64,000 nt of DNA from Molossus alvarezi. Taxonomy: Eukaryota; Chordata; Mammalia; Chiroptera; Molossidae. The number at the start of each line of letters is the position of its first letter. Within the stretch, counting starts at the first letter, position 1. Below, piece by piece: positions 1 to 12,948 of the stretch. A program made the translations under genes and the position numbers. Location of the stretch: positions 89,982,327 through 90,046,326 of the forward strand of contig CM073891.1 in the NCBI GenBank assembly GCA_037176705.1. Reading direction: 5' to 3'. The notes beneath the pieces were generated by a model. It searched no databases. It saw only the letters and a list, made by a program, of their open reading frames with translations, and was not told where the DNA came from.

Positions 1-1001
1 TGAACAGAGAGAAATTAAAAATTTAGCACTCCAGACATGAGGGCTATTCATAAAAATTCTACTTTTTAAACAATGGTACAAGTCAATTAAATCCAGAATT
101 TATTTACAAAATGATATTATTCTAAACGTTAAATATGTAGAAGCTTCATTTGTAATTTCTTAGTGAATAGCAAAAAGTAAAAATATATGAGCAATTAGGG
201 AATATCTTGTTTTTTATTTTTGTTTTCTATATAGTGGTAAAAATGACTGAAATAATATATACCATATAGCAGATTTTTCTATCCAGATGTATGATAAATT
301 AGATTCCCTGTTAAATACATGGTCTTCAAAATATTTTAAAGTGCCTTTAAAAAGGGAGGATCACTAAACTGAACCAAAAGAAATCTGCCTTTACCTAAAA
401 AAAGTGAAAGTGGATTCATAAGTTAAGTGAGTGAATAGGCACGTGTTTGATTCTTTTGCAGGCTGAGCTGAAGATGGCCAACAATGCCTAAGGCCCATCC
501 CGTGTAGGGAATTGTATAGGAAAGCACTAAAAAAGCTGGTATCCTTTACAAAAGTAGACAGCAAGGGAATTATTTGTTGACTTAAGGGAAAACTCTTAAC
601 CATGAGCATTTTTATCCTTAATTGGTGTATGTATCAAAATAAAAACAGTAATATACTTCAAGGATTTTCCATGCAGCTGTAACCTAAGACTTGAGGAATT
701 CCCATAGAAGTTTCAAAGAAAATTAGCATTTCAATATTTAAAAGCAACAAACAAGAAAGTAAACTAACTAAAGTGAGAATAAACATAAAACAAAAATAGG
801 CCAAAGACATAGTTCCACAGGACTTCATACACTGGAGTTAGACACCGAATGTAAGTATATTTATTTATGATTAACACAATTAGAGAAGGGATGGAAGTTT
901 AAGTAGGGAGAAAGAAACTATAAAAATTATCAAACAAATCTTTAAAAGAGACAAATAGAATATAAAGAAATTAAAATTTAAGTAACTGAATTTAAAAACT
1001 C
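1..1001. other. AT-rich intronic sequence
   Basis: No gene or confidently named repeat was recognised. The stretch is A/T-rich with many stops in all frames. It should lie in SLC13A1 intron 6 if exon 7 is beyond the left edge. Confidence 0.5.
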
Positions 1002-1004
1002 ATT

Positions 1005-3938
1005 GGAGGGGAGATTCCAAGATGTCTGCAGATTAGGTGGAAGCTACCTTCACCTGCTCCCGGAGCCAAACTGGATTATAGCTAAATTATAGAGCAATCA
1101 ACCTGAATAATCAACTGAAGGTAGCTGAAATGAAATATTATAACCAAGGATTTACAGAAAAAGCCACATAGAGACTGATTAGAAAGTCAGAGATGCTGAA
1201 AGGGCTGACCCCAGGACCCAAGTGTGGCAGCTGAGAAACCTGAGGGATATCTCAATTGCAAAACCTTCCTCTCCACAGGAGTATGGGGTATCAACCCCAT
1301 GCAGGGGTTTCCAACCAGAGTAACAGAGACAGAAGAGCCACAAAGGCATCTGGTGGTGAAAATTGGTGGGGTTTCAGTCTCCTGGGAGAGAAGGGAGTCT
1401 GACAGAGACCCAGATGCCAACTTCTCAGGGCCAAGCACTCCTATTTTACAGCACCAGTCTGGAGAGTGTACTGCCCAGTTACCAACTATTGGCAACACCA
1501 ATATGCCATACTTGGATCTTGCAGAGGGGTCTGCTTCCTGCACTCAGCGAGGTTTTTTGGGGTGTTCATTTTCTGGAAAACTCTTGGTAGAGACTCAGAC
1601 AGTGATTGAACTGTGTAGCTTTGGAAAAGGGACCATTCTTCCCCTCCTCAAGCACACAGTCATGCCCCCCTTCCACCTGTTGAATCACTTGGCCTGCCTT
1701 GCCACTCTGTGGCCGCACTCTGCAGAGTTCAGTTGCACAGGAAGATCAGAGTGCCACACAGAGCTAGGACATTCAGAGAGCCATCTCCTGGGAAGGTTTT
1801 TGTCTGAGAATCGGAGGGGACGGTGCTGGGTTATGTGTCTTCATCGCGGAGGAGTGGGGGGCACTCCTATCTCCCCTGTGAGCTCAGCCTATGCTATCTT
1901 AGGAAGGGGAAGAAGTGCCCAACTCCCCTTTACAGTCTTCTTGGCAACACCACCAATGGGAAACTGTTTGGATCTGCCTCCCGCAAGTGCCAGTGGCCCT
2001 GCCCTGCTGAGCTCAGTTCTGTGGGGGAAGGGAGGGCTGCTCAGAGCTGGGATATTCAGTTTGTCTCCTTCAGAGGTTTTTGACTGGGAACAGGATAAAG
2101 TGCTTGGCCCCCTCCTACATGCTTAGCCAGCACCACCCCCAATGGGAGACTCTTTTGATCTCCCCTGAATCCCTACCCCATGAGCCCCAGTGTTTCAGTC
2201 CAGCTGAGCTTGCTCCTGCAGAGAGTATGGCTGGCTGTACTCAACCTGACCCTGCGGCACACTCCTCCTAGGGGAGCTACAGTTGGAGACTCTGACAGAG
2301 ACTGAGTGGTCTGGCTCTAGACTAGGGTCCACATTCCCCTCATTGAGAGCCTGAGCATGCAGCCCCCAAGTAGGGAACTCACTAACCTAGTCTTCCCAAC
2401 CTTGGTAGTGTTCCCCTACCAAGTTCACAATGTGCGCAAGGGTCTGTGGATCATGGCCAGCCTAGGCCCACTCTATAGTCTTTCTTTGGAAGGCTCTGGA
2501 GGAAGACCAGGCAACTTCAGAGGGAGGCAGAGTTGCTGACAGGTGGAGGTGGACATCATGGAGCCTCGGATCTTTTACAGATTTTCCTCCAGCTCTAAGC
2601 TAGAGGAAACCAAAACTTGGACACAAATTGGCCCCTCCCATGCATACCCAGGCCCAAGCATGGTAGCTCCAGACATTAGCCCAAAGTTGGTTACGCACAA
2701 AGTCTGACATCGAGATATACCTTAACCCTCCTCAAGTAGACCCTGAACCAACACAACCAGTGAGGGTCTTCAGACTACATGAGAGCTTGACCCAACTAGC
2801 CACACAAGTGACACGCCCAAAGGGGGATTCTAGAAGGCACCAGACCCTGCTGACAACAACTAGGTCCACCTCTACATTGTGATTCATACATGGTGATCAA
2901 GGTTTATTCTTATAGTCAGCCAGCCTGGAGGATTAACTATACCTAGGAGAGGGCCAATGGCATTCAAGACTCAATTACAACAGGAGGATGCACATAACCC
3001 ATGAGAAACATTCCTGGAGCATGGAGCTCAAGTGATCTAGAAGGCTGTGCCACTGAGCCCAACAAGACATCTATATCATAAAGCCATCATAACAAATTTG
3101 AGAGTCATAACAGATCTACCTTATTCACAGAGAAAAATTGGGGAGACAAAGAAATATGCTCCAAATTAAAGAACAAAAGAAATCTTCAGAAAAAGAATTA
3201 AATGAAATGAAGCAACCAAGATACCAGATGCAGAGTTTAAAACAGTGATTAAAAGGATGCTCAAGGACATTGGGGGAAGAATGGATGAGCTCAGTGAGAA
3301 CTGAAATAAAGAGATAGTAAGCATTAATAGGGACATAGAAACAATTAAAAAAAAACCAGTCACAAATGAAGAACACACTAGAAGAAATCAACAGCAGGTA
3401 AGATGAAGCAGAGAATCAAATCAACAATTTAAAGGACAAGATAACAAACAGTAAGCACTGAAGCAGCACATCAGAAGGAAAATGAGGAAAGTATAAGGGA
3501 CCTCTGGGACAACATCAAGTGTAACAATATCCACATCACAGAGGTACCAGAAAAAAAAAAAAAAAAAAAAAAAAAGAGTGAACAAGGGATAGAGAACCTG
3601 CTTGAAGACATTATGGTTGAAAACTTCCCTAACCATTTTTCTTGGTGAAGAAAAAAGTCACAAAAGTTTAGGAAACACAGAGAGTCCCAATCAAGATCAA
3701 TCCAAAGAGGACAACACCAATACACATCATAATTAAAATGGCAAAGGTTAAAGACAAAAAGAGAATCTCAAAAGCAGCAAGAGAAAAGCAATTAGTTACC
3801 TATAGGGAGCTCCCATAAGACTGTCAACTGATTTTTCAACAGAAATATTTAAGACCAGAGGAAATGGCATAAAATATTCAAAGTGATGAAAACTAATAAC
3901 CGTCAATCAAGATTACTCTATCCAGCAAGGAGTCATTT
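1005..3938 (+). mobile_element. L1 (or HAL1-like) copy, 5' UTR plus broken ORF1, 3' truncated
   Basis: The copy begins GGGGAGATTCCAAGATGTCTGC, an L1-type 5' start. About 2.1 kb of GC-richer 5' UTR follows (1005-3130), then a degenerate ORF1 (about 3130-3935). The ORF1 part is recognised by its match to the intact ORF1 at 49941-50882, for example the reading equivalent to AENFPNLV and the stretch GATTACTCTATCCAGCAAGG near 3911-3931. Multiple stops, frameshifts and an A run at 3549-3574 break it. Similarity ends abruptly near 3938, so whether an ORF2 was ever present cannot be told. Confidence 0.75.
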
Positions 3939-4084
3939 ATTTATTTATTTTTTATATTTGGGCATGTACATATTTTACTTCCAATCTTCATTCATGGAAT
4001 CAATTTTTCTTCATTTCATCATGACTTCCCTAATCACATTTAAAAACATATTCTAACATATTTGAGGTATTTTGTACACACACA

Positions 4085-4350
4085 TACAAAATTTACATAA
4101 TCTTTTTGTTTGTTTTTTTAGGCTCATTTATATTATTATTATTATTATTATTTTAATTTTATTTTTGTTACAGATGTTTCTCCTTTTTTACCCCCTTGGC
4201 ACCCTCCTCCCCATCCCCGGCTTTGATGTCCATGTCCATTGGTTATGCATACATGCATGTAAGTTCTGTGGTTTATCTATTCACACCCCACACACATACC
4301 CTCTTCTGAGGGTTGACAGTCTGTACCCTACTTCCACGTAAGCTGGTATA
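4085..4350 (-). mobile_element. 5'-truncated L1 3' end
   Basis: Reading minus, the sequence has the L1 3' UTR hallmarks seen elsewhere in the window: a box like GGATAAACC(A/T)CAGAACTTA, CATGCATGTATGCATAACC, ATGGACATGGACA, and the terminal AGGAGAAACATCTGTAACAAAAAT followed by an A/T-rich tail (TTATTATTATTA on the plus strand). Only about 260 bp remain. Confidence 0.8.
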
Positions 4351-4379
4351 TAAAAAAAATGAGTAGATTAAATAAATAA

Positions 4380-5610
4380 ATAATAAAAACTCTGTGTGTG
4401 GGTTAAACAACAAACTAGACATAGATGAAACTAGAATTAATGAGATGGGAAGACAGATCTGAAGTTATTATTCATAGTGTAGTTCAGTAAGACACAGAGA
4501 AGAAAAATGATATGTTATGAAGCATGAAAGAGTGAGAAATAATGGCTGAAAATTCTCAAGAAGTATTGTAAAAGAGCAATACACAGATTGAGCATGCATG
4601 TGCACACACACACATTTTTAAAGGAATTACTGAGAAAAGATTTAAGGAAAGAGAGATGAAAAGCATATTTGAAAAAAAATAGAAATCTGGCATTAGAAAT
4701 TCTGAATTTATAGAGTTGCAAAAAGTTCAAGTGAATAAACTTTTCAGGTAAAAATTTTCAACCTAGAAAAGCATGCAAAAGCCAGTTTTTGTTTTACAAG
4801 AGATACATCTAAAATAGAAGGACAAGGAAATATAAAAAATTAAAAAACAGAAATAATGCTAGGTAAAAGCCTAAAAAAGCTGACATTGCTACATTAGCAT
4901 CAGACAAATAAATTGTAAGACCCCAAACTTTAGTATAGATTAAGAGGGGAACTGCAAACATGAAAAGTGTTAATTAATCTGTACTACATAAACATTCCAA
5001 AAGGGTAAGGATTTAATAACATAATCTAAATAATATAAAAATATAGGTACCTGAACTGACTGAAATATCAGAATAAATAGACATATTCACATCATAGAGG
5101 AAGATTTTAACAAAGCAGTTTCATTAATTGCTATGTTAAGCAGAAAAAAACTGATTAAGTCACACAGATGATTTGAAAAGTATAACTAGCAAACTTGATC
5201 GAACAGACTTTGAGGAGGGCAGAGCAGGCGTAGAAAGAGTCATGGTCATCTTGATTGTGGAGCAACCTACCAGCTTACTTTTATCTTGTTAAAACTACTG
5301 CTATTTAGGGTCTTTGTTATAGTGAACAAGTAACTAATACAACTAGTAATACTGAAAAGTAAACAAGAGAATGATTAACACAAAATACTGGACTGTGGCT
5401 ATCTCGATATGGGGATGTATGTAATTGTGTGAGGACAGGAGATAGAATCAAAGAAGGGCTCATGGAGGTTTCTTGAAATAGTTACATTCTATTTCTTAAG
5501 CTGAGATATGGTATATCACATTTTATACATTTTATTACTCCTTAAATTTTTTATTATATTGTATAAATATGTATAAAATATTTCATAATCAAATATATAA
5601 AAACAATTCG
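4380..5610 (+). mobile_element. Ancient L1 remnants
   Basis: Heavily decayed L1-like sequence. Near 4780-4930 an ORF2 endonuclease-region reading is recognisable: TTTTACAAGAGATACATCTAAAA, then an AGCTGACATTGCTACATTAGCATCAGACAAAT-like stretch that matches 8480-8600 of the full-length L1 in order. The 5380-5600 part looks like an old L1 3' UTR. Borders are uncertain. Confidence 0.5.
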
Positions 5611-6217
5611 GGGACAAAATAAATGTAATTCTTTGTTAGGAAATAGCTTTGGAAAAAACATTGCTGAGGATTTTAAGAAACAAAATACAGTATTAGAATA
5701 TATTATACAGTGTAGGAGGTTTACTGAATAATTAGAGGAAAGTACAGATGCTTCCAACATGACTGAGCTTATGCTATTTGCTTAAAGATATATAGAGACA
5801 AAATACCATCAACAGTCAATCATTTCTTTAGCAACAAAATGTTTTGTGGAAACAAAAATAATTAGAGTCATCAATGCAGCTAGACTTTGACTATAATAAA
5901 AATTGAGATCTGGAGTGAGGTCATGTTTACAGGTTGCTGCTATGATTCCTTTTCTTAATGAATGTTAAATAAACTCTTTATTCAGAAATGAATTTACCTC
6001 ACCAACTGTTGCCACCCATTTAATTCTTCTTTCAGAAAATACACCTGGCAGAATTTCAGATAGATGAAGTCCACATCCAGGCATTTACTTTCACTTTAGT
6101 CTAGACTTTTTGCAGAGCATGTTGGATTCCCATTATATGTCTGGAGTTTGATCATTTCTTCTGATATAATACTATTGAAAACGAGGCTTCTAAATTATCA
6201 GTTGAATTAGTGAGTAG
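5611..6217. other. Intronic sequence without recognised genes
   Basis: AT-rich sequence between old L1 debris and the target site of the full-length L1. No exon, RNA gene or named repeat was recognised. Confidence 0.45.
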
Positions 6218-7408
6218 AAAGTTGAATTGGAGGGAAGAAAAAATGGCGGCGGAGTGAATGGAGCTACACAGACCATCTCCCAGGACCAAACTGGATTCAC
6301 AACGAAAATGAAGGCAAATCATCAGGAAGAGGCAACCGAAAGACACCTTGGAGGACCACATAACCAGGGACACAAACTCAACCCTGGTAGGCTTGTGAGG
6401 ACGCGAGAGGGGGCCGGGAGCCCAAGGTCCGCAGCAGCCTGAGCAGGGACCAGGGGACTCGGCGGTGGGAAGTTGCTGCTAGAGCCTCCGCTGAGACCTG
6501 GCCTGAGTCCTGTGAACTCTGCTGCCTGCCAAGCCCTCGGCTGGTGCCTCACGGGCTGGCACGGACTGGCTCCGACCAGGGGACTCGGTGGGATGCTGCT
6601 ACCCAGGCTGACTCCTGCGAACTCTGCATGCTAAGCCCTCGGCTGGTGCCGCACCGACTCGTGGGGACCAGGGGACTCTGCTGGAAGGTGCTGCCACCCT
6701 GGCAGTGTCCCACTACCGCAGCTCAGTCCTGGGGCTTCTGCTGGGTGCAAAACCCTCTGTTGGTGGCAAAGCCATGGCCGCCCTTGGCTGGAAGCAGCAC
6801 TCTGGGGTTAAAAGTCCCAGGAGGCTCCACAACGCAGAGGCTAGACAGAGGCTAAATTGGCAGCAGCCACTCACCTTGGGCTTCAGCAGAGGGAAGGCAG
6901 AATGGACTGGAACTGTGTCGGGACACTCGGGTTTTGGAGGATGCTAAGAGCTTTCACTGAGTGCAGCCACACAGGACTGTGGTCATTTTACTCCTTCCCA
7001 GGGCCCTGGGGAGAGGGGAGGGGAGGCCCCTTCCTCAGAGATTCAATCCCACCTGGTGGCCATTGAAATGCTAATTGAGGCCCATTAACAACAAGCAGCT
7101 GCCCCAACCTCGGGAAATCCTCTTACACTGAGTACTTGAGGGAGTTTTTCAGGCAACTCAGAAACCAATGGTCTTCAGGTGACCTCTACTAATTGCCTCT
7201 AGGCAAAAAAAAAAAAAAAAAAAAGCAAGAGGATAACTACCATTCCCTGGGCTAGCAACACTAACCAGAAAAGCTAAGACTTGAAGGTGGTGTTTAAAGT
7301 GAGTCCTCCCTGGCTCATCCAAATCCAGGAGAGGGAACCACAAACAGCAGAACACCAACACCCACAGGGAAAATTTGGCAAGCTACAAAGCCCACTGTGA
7401 TAGTCAAA

Positions 7409-8299
7409 ATGGTGAAAAACAGAAACAAAAGCCAAATGAAAGAACATGAGACCTCTACAGAAGATGAGATAAATGAGGTGCCGTTAAGCAAGTAAATAGA
7501 ACTAGAATTTAGAGCCATGATGTTGAGGAACCTCAACAGCATGTGTAAGGATATGAGCACCATGGGTAAAGGCATAGACATGTTGAAAATCAACCAGTTG
7601 AAAATAAAAACCAACAGGAAGAAATGAATAATGACATATCAGAAATAAAAACCACATTGGAAGGTCTAAAAAGCAGAGTAGGGTAAGCTGAGGACCGGAT
7701 TAGTGAATTAGAAGACAGGCTAGAAAAAATCAACCAATCAGAAAACAAAAAGGAAAAAATGATTAAAAAAACAGGAAGACAGCTTAAGAGAACTGTGGGA
7801 CAACTGGAAACGGAATAATATTCGCATCATAGGAGTCCCTGAAGAAGAAGAAAATGAGCAAAGGTTAGAGAATATATTCAAAGATATAGTGACAGAAAAC
7901 TTCCCTAATTTGGTGAAGGAAGGAGGCATTCAAGTTCAAGAAGCACAGAGAGCCCCAAGTAAGAAAAACTCAAACAGGCCCACACCAAGACACAGAGTAA
8001 TCAAACTGCCAAAAATGAAAGACAAAGAGAGAATTCTAAAAGCAGCAAGAGAGAAGCAACAGGTTACCTACAAAGGAAACCCCATAAGGCTCTCAGCTGA
8101 CTTCTCACAAGAAACACTACAGGCCAGAAGGGAATGGCATGAAGTAATCAAGGTCATGAAAAACAAAGATCTGAATCCAAGAATACTCTACCCAGCAAGG
8201 CTATCATTCAAAATAGAAGGTCAAATAAAGAGCTTCCCAGACCAAAAAAAAAGCCAAGGGAATACATTAGCTCCAAACGAGCACTGCAAGAAATGTTAA
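7409..8299 (+). pseudogene. L1 ORF1 (RNA-binding chaperone), broken
   Basis: The start codon at 7409 opens MVKNRNKSQMKE, typical of L1 ORF1, but a TAA at about 7491 stops it after some 27 codons and the coiled-coil part is shifted. The C-terminal half is open from 7889 to 8299 (136 codons) and holds the RRM end (TENFPNLVKE) and the conserved C-terminal domain (KDKERILKAAREKQQVTYKG, then RREWHEVIKVM). ORF1p normally trimerises by the coiled coil and coats L1 RNA; this copy cannot. Confidence 0.9.
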
Positions 8300-8366
8300 A
8301 AGGACTGCTGTAATTAGCAGGAGAAATAGGAAGAAAAATATAACCACACTAAACAAAAATTACAAT

Positions 8367-11300
8367 AAATAAGTACATATCAATAATCACCTTAAATGTA
8401 AATGGACTGAATGCTCCCATAAAAAGACACAGAGTAGCTGGTTGGATAAGAAAGCAAGACTCATCTATATGTTGTTTACAAGAGACCCACCTCACAACAA
8501 AAGACTCACATAGATTGAAAGTGAAGGGATGGAAAAAAATCTTCCAAGCAAATGGAAAAGAAAAAAAAGCTGGGGTAGCAATACTCATATCTGATAAAAT
8601 AGATTTCAGAATGAAGGCCATAATTAGAGAAAAAGAAGGCCACTGCATAATATTGAAAGGATCTATCCAACAGGAAGATATAACCTTGATAAACATATGC
8701 ACCCAATATAGGAGCACCAAAATATGTTTAAAAACTTCTGGAGGACTTCAAAGGAGAAATCGACAGCAATAAAATCATAGCAGAGGACTTCAATTTCCCG
8801 TTCACATCACTGGATAGATCCTCTAGACAAAAAATTAGCAAGGAAACAGAGACTCTAAATGAAGCACTAGACCAAATGGATTTAAAAGATATCTACAGAG
8901 AACTACCCCCTAACACTACAGAATTCACATTCTTCTCAAGTGCACATGGGACATTCTCAAAGATAGACCATGTGTTAGGGCACAAACTAAGTCTCTACAA
9001 GTTCAAGAAGATTGAAATTATATCAAGCATCTTCTCAAATCACAATGGCATGAAACTAGAAATCAATTGCAAGAAGAACATGAAAGACATTTGAACACAT
9101 GGAAGCTAAATAGTATGTTATTAAACAATGAATGTGTCACCAAGGAAGATCAAGGAAGAAATCAAAAACTTCCTGGAAACCAATGAAAATGAAGACACAA
9201 CACACAAAATCTATGGGATGCAGCGAAAGCAGTTCTGTGAGGGAAGTTCATAGCACTACAGGCCTACCTCAAAAAAGAAGAAAAATCTCTAATAGACTAT
9301 CTAACCTCACAACTTAAAGAACTAGAGAGCAAACAAAAAGAAAACCCCAGAGCAAGTAGAAGGAAGGAAATAGTAAGGATCAGAGCAGAAATAAATGACA
9401 TAGAGACCAAAAAAACAATTCAAAGGATCAATAAAACAAAGAGCTGGTTTTTCAAAAAGATAAACAAGATTGATGGACCCTTAGCTCGACTCACCAAAAA
9501 ACAAAGAGAGAGAACCCAAATACACAAAATCAGAAATGAAAGAGGAGAGATAACAACTGACACCACAGAAATACAAAAGATCGTTAACAACTACTATGAA
9601 CAATTATACGGCAACAAATTCGACAATCTAAGCGAAATGGACAAATTTCTTGAAACACATAGTCTCCCAAAACTAGATCAGGAAGAGATAGAAAACTTGG
9701 ACAGACCAATAACAACAGAAGAAATTGAAGATATAATCGAGACTCTCCCAGCAAACAAAAGCCCAGGCCTGGATGGCTTCATGGGGGAGTTTTACCGAAC
9801 ATTCAAAGAAGAACTAATACCCATTCTCCTCAAACTATTTCAAAAAATTCAAGAAGAAGGAAGACTTCCAAACTCGTTTTATGAAGCCAGCATAATTCTA
9901 ATTCCAAAACCAGAAAAAGACACAACAAAGAAAGAAAACTACAGGCCATTATCCCTGATGAACATAGATGCCAAAATCCTGAACAAAATTCTAGCAAATC
10001 GGATCCAGCAATACACCAGAAAAATTATCCAACATGACCAAGTGGGATTCATCCCAGGGATGCAAGGCTGGTACAATATTTGTAAATTCATAAATGTGAT
10101 ACACCACATAAATAAAATGAAGAATAAAAACCACATGATAATATCAATATATGCTGAAAAAACCTTCAACAAAATCCACCATTCATTTCTGATAAAAACG
10201 CTCAGCAGTGTGGGAATAGAGTGATCATATCTAGTCATAATAAAGGCCATATATGAAAGACCTACAGCCAACATCATACTCAATGGGCAAAAACTAAAAG
10301 CATTTTCCTTAAGAACAGGAACAAGACAAGGATGCCCACTTTCACCACTCCTATTTAACATAGTACTGGAAGTCTTAGCCACAGCAATCAGACAGGAAGA
10401 AAAAATAAAAGGGATCCAAATTGGAAAGGAGGAAGTGAAATTGTCATTATTTGCAGATGACATGATAGTATACATAGAAAACCCCAAAGACTCCATCAAA
10501 AGTTTACTAGACTTAATAAATGAATTTGGCAAAGTAGCAGGATACAAAATTAATGTCAAGAAATTGATGGCATTCTTATACACCAATGATGAACTCACAG
10601 AAAGAGAAACTAAGCAAACAATCCTATTTACCATTGTGGCAAAAGAATTAAAATACCTAGGAATAAACTTAACCAAAGAAATAAAGGACCTATTCACAGA
10701 AAACTACAGGTCATTGAAAAAAGAAATAGAGGAAGATATAAAAAAGTGGAAGCACATACCCTGTTCATGGATTGGGAGAATTAACATAATTAAAACGTCC
10801 ATATTACCCAAAGCAATCTATAGATTCAATGCAATCCCCATCAAAATACCAACAGCATACTTCACAGAATTAGAACAATTACTTCAAAAGTTCATATGGA
10901 ACCAAAAAAGGCCTTGAATAGCCACAGAAATATTGAAAAAGAAGAACAAAGTTGGAGGAATCACAATACCAGATTTCAGGTTATACTACAAAGCCACTGT
11001 AATCAAAACAGCCTGGTACTGGCACAAGAACAGGCATATAGACCAGTGGAACAGAACAGAGAACCCAGAAATGGACCCAAGGCAATATGCTCAATTAATA
11101 TTTGACAAAGGTGGCAAGAGCATACAATGGAGTAAGGACAGCCTCTTTAATAAATGGTGCTGGGAAAATTGGACAACTACTTGCGGAAAAATGAAACTAG
11201 ACCATCAACTTACACCCTACACGAAAATAAACTCAAAATGTATAAAAGACTTAAATGTAACTCATGAATCCATAAAAATCCTAGACAAAACTGTAGGCAA

Positions 11301-12176
11301 CAAAATTTCAGACATCATACGCAGCAGAATTTTTACTGACACATCACCTAAAGCAATAGAAACAAAGGAGAAAATGGACACATGGGACTACATCAAACTC
11401 AAAAACTTCTGCACAGCAAAATATACAATCAGCAAAACGGAAAGGCTACCCACTGTATGGGAGAGCATAATTGCTAATGATATATCAGATAAGGGGTTAA
11501 TTTCCAATACATATAGAGTGCTCATACAACTCCACAGAAGGAAGACAAAGAATCCAATTAAAAAATGGGCAGAGGAACTAAATAGACACCTCTCCAAACA
11601 GGACATTCAAATGGCTAAGAAACAAATGAAGAAATGCTCATCATCACTAATCATCAGAGAGATGCAAATTAAAACAATGAGGTATCACCTCACACCTGTC
11701 AGAATGGCTGCCATCAACAAATCATCAAACAACAAGTGTTGGCGAGGGTGTGGAGAAAAGGGGACTCTAGTACACTGCTGGTGGGAGTGAAGACTGGTGC
11801 AGCCACTATGGAAAACAATATGGTGTTACCTCAAAAAATTAAAAATTGAACTTTCATTTGACCCAGTGATCCCACTTCTAGGATATACCCTTAGAAGCAT
11901 AAAACACCAATCAGAAAGAATATATGTACCCCCATGTTTGTAGCAGCACTATTTACAATAGCTAAGATCTGGAAACAGCCCAAGTGTCCATCAGTAGACG
12001 AATGGATAAAAAAGCAGTGGTACATTTACACAATGGAGTACTACACAGCTGTAAGAAAGAAAGACCTCTTATCCTTTGAGATTACATGGAGGGACCTGGA
12101 AAGTATCATCCTAAGTAAAACAAGCCAAAGAGAGAAAGACAAGTTTCATATGATCTCACTTATTTGTGGAATATAA
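8367..12176 (+). pseudogene. L1 ORF2 (endonuclease-reverse transcriptase), broken
   Basis: The expected start reads ACAATAAATAAGTAC in place of ATGGCAATGAATAAGTAC, so the ATG is lost. Open stretches in shifting frames cover the APE-type endonuclease (about 8370-9090), the linker, and the reverse transcriptase. The RT includes the KSPGLDGF box near 9760, [14 protein letters not shown] near 9950, and [11 protein letters not shown] with the catalytic Asp pair near 10440-10470. The C-terminal Cys region ends with SLICGI and a stop at 12174-12176. Breaks lie between 9094 and 9637, 10224 and 10435, and 11790 and 11934, among others. Confidence 0.93.
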
Positions 12177-12464
12177 TGAACATAACAGTCTGAGGAAGGG
12201 GGTAGTCCCAGAGACGCAGAAGTGGAATACAGACTGACAATCCCCTAAATAGGGGTGGTGGTGTGGAGGAGATAAACCACAGAACTTATATGCATGTATG
12301 CATGAACAGTGGACATGGACTACAAACTGGGGAAAGGGCAGGGAGGGAGGGGGAGGGGGGAATCAGTGGGGGAAAAAGGAGAAACATCTGTAACAAAAAT
12401 TAATTAATAAAAAAAATAAAGTTGAATTGGATTTAAAATTCAACTTTATTTTGTATTCTAGAAG

Positions 12465-12948
12465 CACAGAAAACTGCCAACTTGAAATGGATTTCAGACT
12501 TAAACAAAAGAACTGAAATTATAAAATTCCTAGAAGAAAACATGAAAGAAAGGCTCCTTTATATTGGTCTTGGCAAGGATTTTTTTGTCTATGACATCAA
12601 AAGCAAAAATTAAGAAGTGAGACTACATCAAACTAAAAAGCTTCTTCATGGCAAAAGAAACAATCAACAAAATGACAAGACAACCTATGTTAATAGGAGA
12701 AAGTATTTGCAAATCATGTATCTGGTAAGGGGTTTATATCCAAAATACAAAAAGAACTCAAACACCTTAATAGAAAATAAAACAGACAATGCAATTTTTT
12801 AAAAAGGAGAGGAACTGAATACATATTATTACAAAAAAAAAAAAAAGATGTACAAATGCTCAATAGCTCTGTGAATAGGTGCTCAAATCATTTACCATCA
12901 GGTGACTAAAAATCAATACCACAGTGAGTGAGATATCATCTCACATTG
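12465..12948 (+). mobile_element. Ancient L1 ORF2 3' part (left half)
   Basis: Decayed L1 sequence, with stretches like AAATTCCTAGAAGAAAACAT and GACTACATCAAACTAAAAAGCTTC matching ORF2 C-terminal coding sequence. It reads up to GAGATATCATCTCACA at 12948 and resumes as ACACCTGTTAGAATGGCTATCAT at 13665, so one old L1 was split by a later insertion. Confidence 0.75.

Larger units (their letters stand above)
6232..12417 (+). mobile_element. Full-length L1 retrotransposon, decayed ORFs
   Basis: A 6.2-kb element flanked by a perfect 14-bp TSD, AAAGTTGAATTGGA, at 6218-6231 and 12418-12431. It has a GC-rich 5' UTR of about 1.18 kb starting near an AAATGGCGGC motif, a broken ORF1 (7409-8299), a broken ORF2 (about 8367-12176) and a 3' UTR (12177-12417) with a G-rich stretch and an A-rich tail. 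It is 5' complete, so it was once a competent or near-competent copy. Several stops and frameshifts in both ORFs mean it cannot now encode L1 proteins. Confidence 0.95.

Noticed and set aside
1224..2126. 300-codon plus-strand ORF
   Set aside because: It lies inside the GC-rich 5' UTR of an L1-type element, has no recognisable domain, and other long ORFs overlap it on both strands. Composition alone can explain it. A family-wide check for conservation would be needed to revive it.
9939..10697. 252-codon minus-strand ORF, with a matching one at 16762-17307 on plus
   Set aside because: These are antisense shadows of L1 ORF2; both L1 copies show the same reverse reading.
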